DNA of 64,000 bases, from the NCBI RefSeq assembly GCF_029893235.1, contig NZ_JARXWE010000009.1, positions 17,704 to 81,703 on the forward strand. The letters run 5' to 3'. Origin of the DNA: Dysgonomonas sp. PH5-45. Its GTDB lineage: Bacteria > Bacteroidota > Bacteroidia > Bacteroidales > Dysgonomonadaceae. Positions 15,402-21,686 of this stretch are shown here, one piece after another (positions within the stretch are counted from its first letter, which is position 1; each line of letters opens with the position of its first letter). Under the pieces are notes generated by a model. The model worked only from the letters and a program-made list of their open reading frames with translations. It searched no databases and was not told where the DNA came from. Position numbers and translations under genes: made by a program.

Positions 15402-15659
15402 ATGACAACAAAATTATATATTGTACCTCGTTATTGTCCTAAATATAACGAGGTACTTCTGTTTTATTACGATGACAGAAAGCAGTTAGTTTGTTTTTGT
15501 CAGTCTGAAGGGCATAGTGTAGCCGATTACGGATATTATAAAAACAGCACAAAGCCAGTACCCACAGAAAAACAAGACGAAGCCGAAAAGCTTATAAAAT
15601 CATATACCGAAGGTGAAGACTTCTTTATCGAATCAAGCAAATTAAAGTTTGCTAGTTAA
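15402..15659 (+). CDS. Hypothetical protein
   Basis: This 85-residue protein begins MTTKLYIVPRYCPKYNEVLL and continues with beta-strand-like and then acidic helical segments. No motif points to a function. Six bases separate it from the previous gene. Confidence 0.58.
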   Translation: MTTKLYIVPRYCPKYNEVLLFYYDDRKQLVCFCQSEGHSVADYGYYKNSTKPVPTEKQDEAEKLIKSYTEGEDFFIESSKLKFAS

Positions 15660-15681
15660 TAACCTATCAAAGATTAGAACA

Positions 15682-16080
15682 ATGAAAACAGCTATTATAA
15701 ATTGGGAAAATGCATACGAAAACGATTTAGTTCGTGAAACAATGGAGATATGCGAAATCGATGACGTGTTAGCATGGTTTGAAGGGGATCCGGATGAATT
15801 AAGGATCAACAGCGAAACGGTTTTGTTTATAGATATACAAAATCCAGAACACACCCGCCAAACTGTTATTTATTTAGATGGTAGTTATCAAGTTGATGAA
15901 ACCGAAATAATTAAACGCCTTACAGAATTTTATTCTGTAGATGAAAATGGATCCGACTCTTTCGACCTGTATTATAACAAAACCGAATCCACTAACGAAA
16001 ATATGAAAAACCTTAAAAACGGAATAGCCTACAGAGGCGGCAAAGGTTATATTTATTCTCTGTACACATCTAAAAATTGA
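15682..16080 (+). CDS. Hypothetical acidic protein
   Basis: This 132-residue acidic protein starts MKTAIINWENAYENDLVRE and ends with a glycine-rich YRGGKGYIYSLY stretch. The acidic character and small size recall anti-restriction or DNA-mimic proteins, but that is only a resemblance in composition. The ATG at 15682 is chosen over an upstream ATG at 15649 overlapping the previous gene. Its stop overlaps the next start (TTGA). Confidence 0.58.
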   Translation: MKTAIINWENAYENDLVRETMEICEIDDVLAWFEGDPDELRINSETVLFIDIQNPEHTRQTVIYLDGSYQVDETEIIKRLTEFYSVDENGSDSFDLYYNKTESTNENMKNLKNGIAYRGGKGYIYSLYTSKN

Positions 16081-16271
16081 ATAGTTATGAAAAGATAAAA
16101 TTGGAATTAACTCCTGCTCAATACTCTATACTAACTACCATCTTGAACAAAGTTGAAGAGTGCATGAGTTGGGATGATGATCTACAGGAATATGCTGATG
16201 GCGCGCGCTTCCTTATGTCGCTGGATAAAACAGAATACGCAGTATTTAAGAGACTTATAAACAACGTTTAA
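16077..16271 (+). CDS. Small hypothetical protein, TTG start
   Basis: This 64-residue helical protein contains ELTPAQYSILTTILNKVEEC and TEYAVFKRLINN. No ATG is available near its beginning; a TTG overlapping the previous stop (TTGA) starts the frame, so reinitiation is likely. The gene at 16928 begins with an almost identical start context. Function unknown. Confidence 0.55.
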   Translation: MNSYEKIKLELTPAQYSILTTILNKVEECMSWDDDLQEYADGARFLMSLDKTEYAVFKRLINNV

Positions 16272-16283
16272 AAGATTAATAAT

Positions 16284-16874
16284 ATGGACAGATTAAACAA
16301 ACAATTTGAGATACACACTATATCACGTCAAACTCTTATTGACTATGGGTATGACGAAGATATAGTCATGCAACTAAGTGATAGTGATATGCAAAGTATT
16401 GCTTCCGATCTGAATAGCTCCTATACTGAGTGGAACAACCTGTTCGGTTCTGATATGAGCATAATCCCCGAAAAATATATAAACCAAATAACTAAAGAAA
16501 ATATGAAAAAGATTGATTTAAGCACATTCGAAAATTGCTGTAAATACTTAGAAATTGCGCCGAATTTACCAGATGTATCAATGTTGCCGGCTACACACGC
16601 AAAAGCATTAGTAAGCAACTATAGATTATGGGTTATCGCCGAAGCATGGAACAAAGAAGATAATTTTATCCCAGACTACGATAACGACAGCCAAAGAAAA
16701 TATTATGCATGGTTTTGGAAATACAAAGAAGGTTTCCGTTTCAACGATTCGACGTACTATTACTCGAATGCCTGCACTGGTGGCGGCTCCCACCTTTGCT
16801 TTAAAACCCCCGAACGGGCAAAACAATTTGCGGAGATGTTTATTGACTTACATAACGATGTATTGCTTTTCTAA
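16284..16874 (+). CDS. Conserved phage hypothetical protein
   Basis: This 196-residue protein has a helical, acidic N-terminal half and a C-terminal aromatic domain (YYAWFWKYKEGFRFNDSTYY, then GGSHLCFKTPERAKQFAEMFIDLHND). From memory, the C-terminal block occurs in hypothetical proteins of many Bacteroidales phages, often as the end of a longer protein. The function is unknown. Confidence 0.65.
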   Translation: MDRLNKQFEIHTISRQTLIDYGYDEDIVMQLSDSDMQSIASDLNSSYTEWNNLFGSDMSIIPEKYINQITKENMKKIDLSTFENCCKYLEIAPNLPDVSMLPATHAKALVSNYRLWVIAEAWNKEDNFIPDYDNDSQRKYYAWFWKYKEGFRFNDSTYYYSNACTGGGSHLCFKTPERAKQFAEMFIDLHNDVLLF

Positions 16875-16884
16875 TAACCACAGA

Positions 16885-16918
16885 ATTAGGCAGTATGCTA
16901 TTTTGTTTACTGCCTAAT
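16885..16918 (+). terminator. Perfect 11-bp hairpin after 16,874, possible terminator
   Basis: ATTAGGCAGTA (16885-16895) pairs with TACTGCCTAAT (16908-16918) around 12 bases. It follows a gene stop by ten bases. The downstream sequence (CTATAAATTTT) is only moderately T-rich, so termination may be partial. Confidence 0.5.
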
Positions 16919-16927
16919 CTATAAATT

Positions 16928-17053
16928 TTGAATAACTATGAAACGGATTTTTGTGATGTACTTAATTTTGATACAGAAAAAGACACTCGCAATGCGTATT
17001 TGCTATTAAGCAAACGTAATCTTCACAGATACAGTTATCAACTTGTAAAATAA
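16928..17053 (+). CDS. Possible small protein, TTG start
   Basis: This 41-residue frame starts at a TTG (MNNYETDFCDVLNFDTEKDT) and ends RNLHRYSYQLVK, a protein-like composition. The start region (TTGAATAACTATGAAA) closely resembles that of the gene at 16077. A competing 23-codon frame from the nearby ATG looks less protein-like. Confidence 0.4.
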   Translation: MNNYETDFCDVLNFDTEKDTRNAYLLLSKRNLHRYSYQLVK

Positions 17054-17060
17054 AATAATC

Positions 17061-17141
17061 ATGTTTATACTAATAATTATAGTCATTGGAATGATCCTTT
17101 CATTCTTTAAAGAGATTTTCAAACCTTTCAATCCTAAATAA
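17061..17141 (+). CDS. Tiny membrane peptide
   Basis: This 26-residue frame reads as a hydrophobic helix (FILIIIVIGMILSFF) and a short basic tail (KEIFKPFNPK). It starts with ATG seven bases after the previous stop and ends three bases before the next ATG. The placement and composition suggest a real membrane peptide, but it is too short to be sure. Confidence 0.4.
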   Translation: MFILIIIVIGMILSFFKEIFKPFNPK

Positions 17142-17144
17142 GCT

Positions 17145-17482
17145 ATGACAATAACAATTTCAAAAATAGTAAATGAAGCTATTCTAATTTTTAAAAGGAA
17201 TAATGCCTCTGAAAAATTCAGTATTTCTTTTGATGAGAAAATAAGAAGTTACCCAAACGGCGTATATTGTCATGCTGTAATTATACAATGGGATATGTTT
17301 TTCGACTATATATGTGGCAATGGGTGGATGTACGGGCAAGGCAACCACATTTTTTTGACGATAACGGAAATATTATAAGTAAAGAGATTTTTAAAAACAA
17401 CACGTATATGTTAAAAGACTTCATGGCGTTTGAATATAGTGGACAAAATATAATTGAATATTTATCTACCCTAAGAATATAA
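17145..17482 (+). pseudogene. Frameshifted hypothetical gene (T7 tract)
   Basis: Two frames join into one plausible protein. Bases 17145-17378 give an N-terminal part ending in GWMYGQGNHIF. A frame shifted at a run of seven T (17350-17356) continues HFFDDNGNIISKEIF and runs to 17482. One extra T would give a single protein of about 112 residues. Either the gene has decayed, the tract slips, or the base count is wrong. The family is not recognised. Confidence 0.6.
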
Positions 17483-17549
17483 TATACTTACTGAACAAAA
17501 AGAAACGTGAACTTTTTTAAAATATCACCCAATTTTTAAATAAATCAAT

Positions 17550-18221
17550 ATGGAAAAGAAGTATGTAGCATATTATCGTGTATCAACACAAAGACAAGGT
17601 ATATCGGGGCTTGGTCTTAATGCACAACGAAAAGATGTCGGTACATTCTTGTCCATACACGGAGGGGAATTAGTCACTGAGTACCAAGATATTGAAAGCG
17701 GGAAAAAGAATGACCGTCCAAACCTCATCCGGGCTATTGATGACTGTGAAAAACAAAATGCAATACTTTTGATTGCTAAATTAGACCGACTAAGTCGTAA
17801 TGCTCCTTTCATTCTCACACTACAAGATTCAAAAGTAAATTTTGTTTGCTGTGATATGCCTGACGCCAATTCTATGACTATTGGAATAATGGCTATTCTC
17901 GCACAAGATGAAAGGAAACGCACCAGTCAACGCACCAGATCTGCGTTAGATATAAAAAAATCGAATGGAGTAAAATTAGGGAATCCTAGATGGGAGGAGG
18001 CTTTAACCCATGACGTTCAAAAGAAAGGAGCTATGGCTAACCGCTTAAAATCTATTAATCACCCCGCAAATAAAAAAGCTGCTGCATTTGCGTTAGTATT
18101 ACGAAAAAATGGACTCACACTACAAGAAATTGCAGACGAACTAAATAAAAATGAATTCAGAACACCCAAAGGTTGCCCTTGGATTCCCAGTTCTGTCGGC
18201 AGACTATTAAATAGAGCATAG
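17550..18221 (+). CDS. Small serine recombinase (resolvase/invertase family)
   Basis: This 223-residue protein has the serine recombinase catalytic domain: YYRVST with the active serine (about residue 12), an ESGKKNDRPNL segment, LLIAKLDRLSRN (about 70-81) and QDERKRTSQRTRSAL at the start of the E helix. The C-terminus holds a helix-turn-helix-like block (GLTLQEIADELNKNEFRTPKG). It could resolve, invert or excise DNA. Three bases after its stop lies a related but degenerate protein. Confidence 0.9.
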   Translation: MEKKYVAYYRVSTQRQGISGLGLNAQRKDVGTFLSIHGGELVTEYQDIESGKKNDRPNLIRAIDDCEKQNAILLIAKLDRLSRNAPFILTLQDSKVNFVCCDMPDANSMTIGIMAILAQDERKRTSQRTRSALDIKKSNGVKLGNPRWEEALTHDVQKKGAMANRLKSINHPANKKAAAFALVLRKNGLTLQEIADELNKNEFRTPKGCPWIPSSVGRLLNRA

Positions 18222-18223
18222 AT

Positions 18224-18820
18224 ATGAAAAAATATGTTTTTTACTCGCCTAATAAGCAAAAGAAAAAAGTAGAATATGATTTCTGTTTTGTTTCAAAATG
18301 TATCCAAGGAAAAATAATTGAAAAGTATATCGGCAAAACCAATCTAAAACAAGCTGCGGAATATGCTCTCGAAAATAAAATAATATTAGTGGTAGCTCTA
18401 TTGCAGCATTTGGGCGACACACCCAAAGGAATAATAGGAGTGTGCAGAGAGATCGGTTTTGAAAATATTGTTTGTTGTGATGTATCTCTTCTAAGCGAGA
18501 GAGTTATAGTGGATCTATGTTATTACAGACAGCAGCACAAAATATATTCCTCAATATGTAGTTCCATAGGCAAGAAAGGTAAAGGTACGTCCAGTAATTT
18601 CACGCTTGCAGGACGTAAAAAAGGAGCTGAGGCTAACAAACAAAAATCGCAGAAGGATCCGGCAAATAAAAAAGCTATTCCGGAAATAATCAGATTACGA
18701 AAATTAGGTATGACAGGACAAGAAATCGCCGATAGTTTGAACGATCAGGGATTGCGAACGCCAACAGGTAAACTTTGGATAGCCAGTAGTGTATTGCGAT
18801 TAGTAGAGCGAAATCAGTAA
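18224..18820 (+). CDS. Degenerate serine recombinase paralogue, probably catalytically dead
   Basis: This 198-residue protein aligns by eye with the recombinase just upstream. The C-terminal blocks match (DPANKKAIPEIIRLRKLGMT, GQEIADSLNDQGLRTPTGKL, IASSVLRL). In the N-terminal domain the active YYRVST is replaced by FYSPNKQ, and KLDRLSR becomes LLQHLGD, so the catalytic Ser/Arg set is lost while the DNA-binding part is kept. It may be a regulatory partner or a competitor for sites. An origin by tandem duplication and divergence is inferred. Confidence 0.7.
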   Translation: MKKYVFYSPNKQKKKVEYDFCFVSKCIQGKIIEKYIGKTNLKQAAEYALENKIILVVALLQHLGDTPKGIIGVCREIGFENIVCCDVSLLSERVIVDLCYYRQQHKIYSSICSSIGKKGKGTSSNFTLAGRKKGAEANKQKSQKDPANKKAIPEIIRLRKLGMTGQEIADSLNDQGLRTPTGKLWIASSVLRLVERNQ

Positions 18821-18873
18821 TGATTTTTCTACAAAATTATCTATAAGAAAGAAATATTTAAAATTTACGATAT

Positions 18874-19101
18874 ATGAAAACTTTAAGTCAAGCTCAAATA
18901 GCAGAATTGAATAATTGGATATCAAACCAATATGACGGCTTAGATAAATTCTATCAAAGTTTATCAGAGATAAGTATGGCGTATGCCAGAATGTATGTAA
19001 CTCTATCAGATATGAACGCTTCTGATGAGGCTATATCCATTGGTAAGAAACAAGATTTATATGTACTTTCAGAATTAATGAATATATTTAAGCCTGAATA
19101 G
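18874..19101 (+). CDS. Small helical hypothetical protein
   Basis: This 75-residue protein is predicted mostly helical (MKTLSQAQIAELNNWISNQY through SELMNIFKPE). No motif suggests a function. It lies downstream of the recombinase pair in the accessory run. Confidence 0.55.
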   Translation: MKTLSQAQIAELNNWISNQYDGLDKFYQSLSEISMAYARMYVTLSDMNASDEAISIGKKQDLYVLSELMNIFKPE

Positions 19102-19128
19102 TTAATCACAAGAATTGGAGGTTGTATT

Positions 19129-19323
19129 ATGAATTACCCAGAAACGTTAAGAGATACGATTGAAGTATTAGAAATTATTAGTAAATATACAAACGAACCT
19201 TTGGAATTTGAGGATGGTTATGCATCTGCCGATTTGGATACGACCCAACTATCCAGCGAAGAAATAGAGTTTTTACAACAGAAAGGGTGTTCAATCTCAG
19301 AGGGACTTATATCTTTCAGATGA
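19129..19323 (+). CDS. Small acidic hypothetical protein
   Basis: This 64-residue acidic protein contains LRDTIEVLEIISKYTNEPLE and SSEEIEFLQQKGCSISEG. A clear Shine-Dalgarno-like GGAGG lies about nine bases before the ATG, unusual in this sequence. The following gene has the same feature, so the two may be strongly translated or recently acquired. Confidence 0.55.
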   Translation: MNYPETLRDTIEVLEIISKYTNEPLEFEDGYASADLDTTQLSSEEIEFLQQKGCSISEGLISFR

Positions 19324-19340
19324 AAATTGGAGGCAGTACC

Positions 19341-19688
19341 ATGAAGATAAACGATTGGCTAACTAACAGTAAAATAATAGAAGAATCTGAGGACAAGACC
19401 CAGCAACTTCAAGATGTTCAACGACTCCACAAGACCTTTTTAGATATACCTAACAAGCATATAGAAGAATATCAAAAGCTAATTGTAGACAGGCTTAGTA
19501 AGTCTATCAATGCTGGCGGAAGTGTGAATTTCTACAATCCACATCTTAGTTGTTTGATAGGTATCGCACGAACGATTGACGATTTTAAAAGATTATATTT
19601 CGAAAATGGAGTCGAAGTGATGATGGTATTTGTTCGTCCCGATGGGACAGCTATAAGTGAAGACGAAGAAATTACTACAGATTTTTAA
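19341..19688 (+). CDS. Hypothetical protein
   Basis: This 115-residue protein starts MKINDWLTNSKIIEESEDKT and has a helical middle and a beta-like end (VEVMMVFVRPDGTAISEDEE). The ATG at 19341 has a GGAGG nine bases upstream, so it is preferred over the in-frame ATG at 19287 inside the previous gene. Its stop overlaps that of the convergent gene. Function unknown. Confidence 0.57.
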   Translation: MKINDWLTNSKIIEESEDKTQQLQDVQRLHKTFLDIPNKHIEEYQKLIVDRLSKSINAGGSVNFYNPHLSCLIGIARTIDDFKRLYFENGVEVMMVFVRPDGTAISEDEEITTDF

Positions 19689-20305
19689 CCCAACACAATT
19701 CCGGCTTTCCTCACTTCTTCCATAAACCGTTGTTTTTTATCAGGAGATATGTGTAGCTCATAGCCCAATAGATTGATATTATTTTTTTCAGGGAGAACGA
19801 CTACGCAAGATTGTGCGCCATTTGACTCATCGGATTTTTTCATATTGGTGGCATCAATATACATTTTGTAATAGTCGCGCTTAAGAAAGGGGTCACTTGT
19901 AGTCGTTATCAGGTCGTTTAGTTCGAGGAGTACATCTTCTTTTGTACGTACACCATCCTCCAGATTTTTACGTATTGCTTCCATTCGGGCATTAGCGTCA
20001 CCGACAGCTTCTTCGGAGGGGAAGAACAATCCTTTCTTTTTGGCATATTCTGCCAGGTGTTTATCCAACAACTCCTCAAATTCTATTTGAGCCTGAGCCA
20101 GTTTACGTTGGGCATTTTCGGAAGCAAAGAAAGGTTGTGCCGCACTGGAGTTTTCTGCTTCGGATATATACCCGGCAGTTTCGCGCCAAGCCCTTTGTTT
20201 ATTTCCATATAACAGAAATAGCATACACGCACCATAGATAAGATCGTCTTTGGTTCGAGCGGCATTTGCTTTTAGGTTTTTAGCCGTTGTTTGCTTCTTG
20301 CCCAT
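19685..20305 (-). CDS. Hypothetical protein, possible small terminase subunit
   Basis: This 206-residue, mostly helical protein has an early segment YGNKQRAWRETAGYIS (about residues 33-48) that resembles the helix-turn-helix of small terminase subunits, followed by FASENAQRKLAQAQIEFEEL. The terminase large subunit lies 18 kb away, which weakens that reading. It overlaps the end of the next gene upstream by 26 bases. Confidence 0.55.
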   Translation of the reverse strand: MGKKQTTAKNLKANAARTKDDLIYGACMLFLLYGNKQRAWRETAGYISEAENSSAAQPFFASENAQRKLAQAQIEFEELLDKHLAEYAKKKGLFFPSEEAVGDANARMEAIRKNLEDGVRTKEDVLLELNDLITTTSDPFLKRDYYKMYIDATNMKKSDESNGAQSCVVVLPEKNNINLLGYELHISPDKKQRFMEEVRKAGIVLG

Positions 20306-20636
20306 CAGGATTTAGGTGTTTATTTATCAGGTTTTGCACTTCGTTACGAAATTCGGCATTGGAAGCGAACAAGCTATTCATGGCGAACGATATTGCTCCG
20401 AAGTTTTCCAACGCAGTCCCGTCCTTCTGGTCCATGAGATGACGAAGAAGCCCATACCCGAATTGTTCCGAACTGTACCCAAGCGTAAAAACAGGCACAG
20501 GTAAGAATCCATCCTGAACGGTCTCATCCCCTTTTTTGATATACTTGGGTCGTTTTACATCTACTACGACTTTTTCATTATAGGCTCTGAATTCGTAGTT
20601 ACCGGTTTTCAGTGATTTGTTATTATTTTTTCCCAT
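20280..20636 (-). CDS. Conserved phage hypothetical protein
   Basis: This 118-residue protein contains YEFRAYNEKVVVDVKRPKYI and, later, FGYGLLRHLMDQKDGTALEN and ending LNPDGQEANNG. From memory, close relatives occur in Bacteroidales prophages without known function. The ATG at 20636 is preferred over an in-frame ATG nine codons upstream because it sits right after the transcript leader. A strong promoter lies just upstream. Confidence 0.62.
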   Translation of the reverse strand: MGKNNNKSLKTGNYEFRAYNEKVVVDVKRPKYIKKGDETVQDGFLPVPVFTLGYSSEQFGYGLLRHLMDQKDGTALENFGAISFAMNSLFASNAEFRNEVQNLINKHLNPDGQEANNG

Positions 20637-20660
20637 ACTTAAAGGATTGATTGTTAAAGA

Positions 20661-20692
20661 CAAATTTAGTTGCTTTATACACTAAAACCAAA
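20661..20692 (-). promoter_or_regulatory. Strong promoter (TTTG-N20-TAAATTTG) for the 20,636 gene
   Basis: Read on the minus strand, TTTG (20692-20689) is followed by a 20-base spacer and TAAATTTG (20668-20661), an exact Bacteroidetes promoter, 25 bases before the ATG. Confidence 0.75.
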
Positions 20693-20869
20693 TTAATTTG
20701 TATATTTGTATAAAATAGGATGCGCCTCAGATATTTCAAGCAAGCTTGATATCGTTAGGCTGCCACTATTTTTGTAATTCCATGAGTTTGAAAATTTTGT
20801 TTTCATAGTATTTTTTTTAGAACACGATCGACCGCTTCTTTATTTGTGATAGATAGGAGCGGTTTTTGC

Positions 20870-21196
20870 TTAAACCAATCTGAACCAATTATAAAGTTTT
20901 CTGTGTTTTAAATATACAGGATCCATATCATGTAAATAGGCTTCCTTTTCGAAGGAAATATTACGATAAGCATCCCTTTTATTTTTGTATTGTAGCAGCC
21001 GAACAACCCATTCAATGCCATACCAGATATAGAAAAACAAGTAAAGCATTTCCCTCATCTGCGCTGTATGAATGGACTCATGGTTGATTGTTCTATCCGA
21101 TATCGGTTTATACTCTTTTCGGGCAAATATTACGCCGAATAAATTTAAGGCGACAAAGCCTTTGGTTGGTAATAATTTGTTATAGATTATTTTCAT
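20870..21196 (-). CDS. Small HExxH protein (putative metallopeptidase domain)
   Basis: This 108-residue protein has a zinc-binding-like NHESIH (His39, Glu40, His43) and a downstream acidic FEKEAY (Glu83, Glu85), the layout of a small gluzincin-like domain. A hydrophobic aromatic stretch (MLYLFFYIWYGIEWVVRLL) lies between. Similar small proteins are common in Bacteroidales chromosomes. It is divergent from a lipoprotein gene with only 32 bases between starts, and the two interrupt the tail region like a cargo module. Confidence 0.65.
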   Translation of the reverse strand: MKIIYNKLLPTKGFVALNLFGVIFARKEYKPISDRTINHESIHTAQMREMLYLFFYIWYGIEWVVRLLQYKNKRDAYRNISFEKEAYLHDMDPVYLKHRKLYNWFRLV

Positions 21197-21203
21197 ATAT
21201 TTG
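21196..21203 (+). promoter_or_regulatory. -7 element TATATTTG upstream of lipoprotein
   Basis: TATATTTG lies 26 bases before the lipoprotein ATG. A TTTG is 16 bases further upstream, shorter than the usual 19-21, so the match is partial. Confidence 0.45.
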
Positions 21204-21228
21204 TAATGTTCTAAAAAATTATATACTG

Positions 21229-21678
21229 ATGAGAAAGATATTTTACATACTGTTTTCGATTTGTCTACTAACAGCTTGTTCTAGTGACGACCCTATTACT
21301 GATGATGGAGGGAACAATGGAACTATAAATCCAAACGCAGAACTTATTTTTAATGAACCATTATTACTTTTTGGTAAAAGTAAACAAGAAGTAAAAGCCA
21401 GCGAAACAAGAGATCTTGTCGAAGGAGCAGAAGCATCTTTCAAAGAAGTAAAAGGTAATTTGCAATATGTCATAAATTATATGTTTACAAACGATAAACT
21501 AACCGAAATTACTGTTGTTATAGAAAACCAACCTACAGATAGGTATAGTGAAACTGTTACATCTTTATCTAAAAAATACACAAAAGATAAAAATAAAGAT
21601 ATGTTCTATGCTGATTCCTATTATATATACCCAGTAGCTTCAGTTGACAAAACATCGTGGATTTATATGCCTAAATAA
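21229..21678 (+). CDS. Putative lipoprotein
   Basis: This 149-residue protein has a lipoprotein signal peptide (MRKIFYILFSICLLTAC, Cys17 as the lipidated residue) followed by SSDDP and an acidic glycine/asparagine linker. The rest is a small beta-rich domain. It probably sits in the cell envelope. It is the only plus-strand gene within the tail cluster and may be a lysogenic conversion cargo gene. An in-frame ATG at 21088 lies inside the divergent gene and is rejected. Confidence 0.75.
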   Translation: MRKIFYILFSICLLTACSSDDPITDDGGNNGTINPNAELIFNEPLLLFGKSKQEVKASETRDLVEGAEASFKEVKGNLQYVINYMFTNDKLTEITVVIENQPTDRYSETVTSLSKKYTKDKNKDMFYADSYYIYPVASVDKTSWIYMPK

Positions 21679-21686
21679 TAGATAGT

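Noticed and set aside
20821..20869. ACCGCT/AGCGGT hairpin with T-run as a terminator
   Set aside because: The stem is only 6 bp with a long loop, and the T-run is on the strand without an upstream gene.
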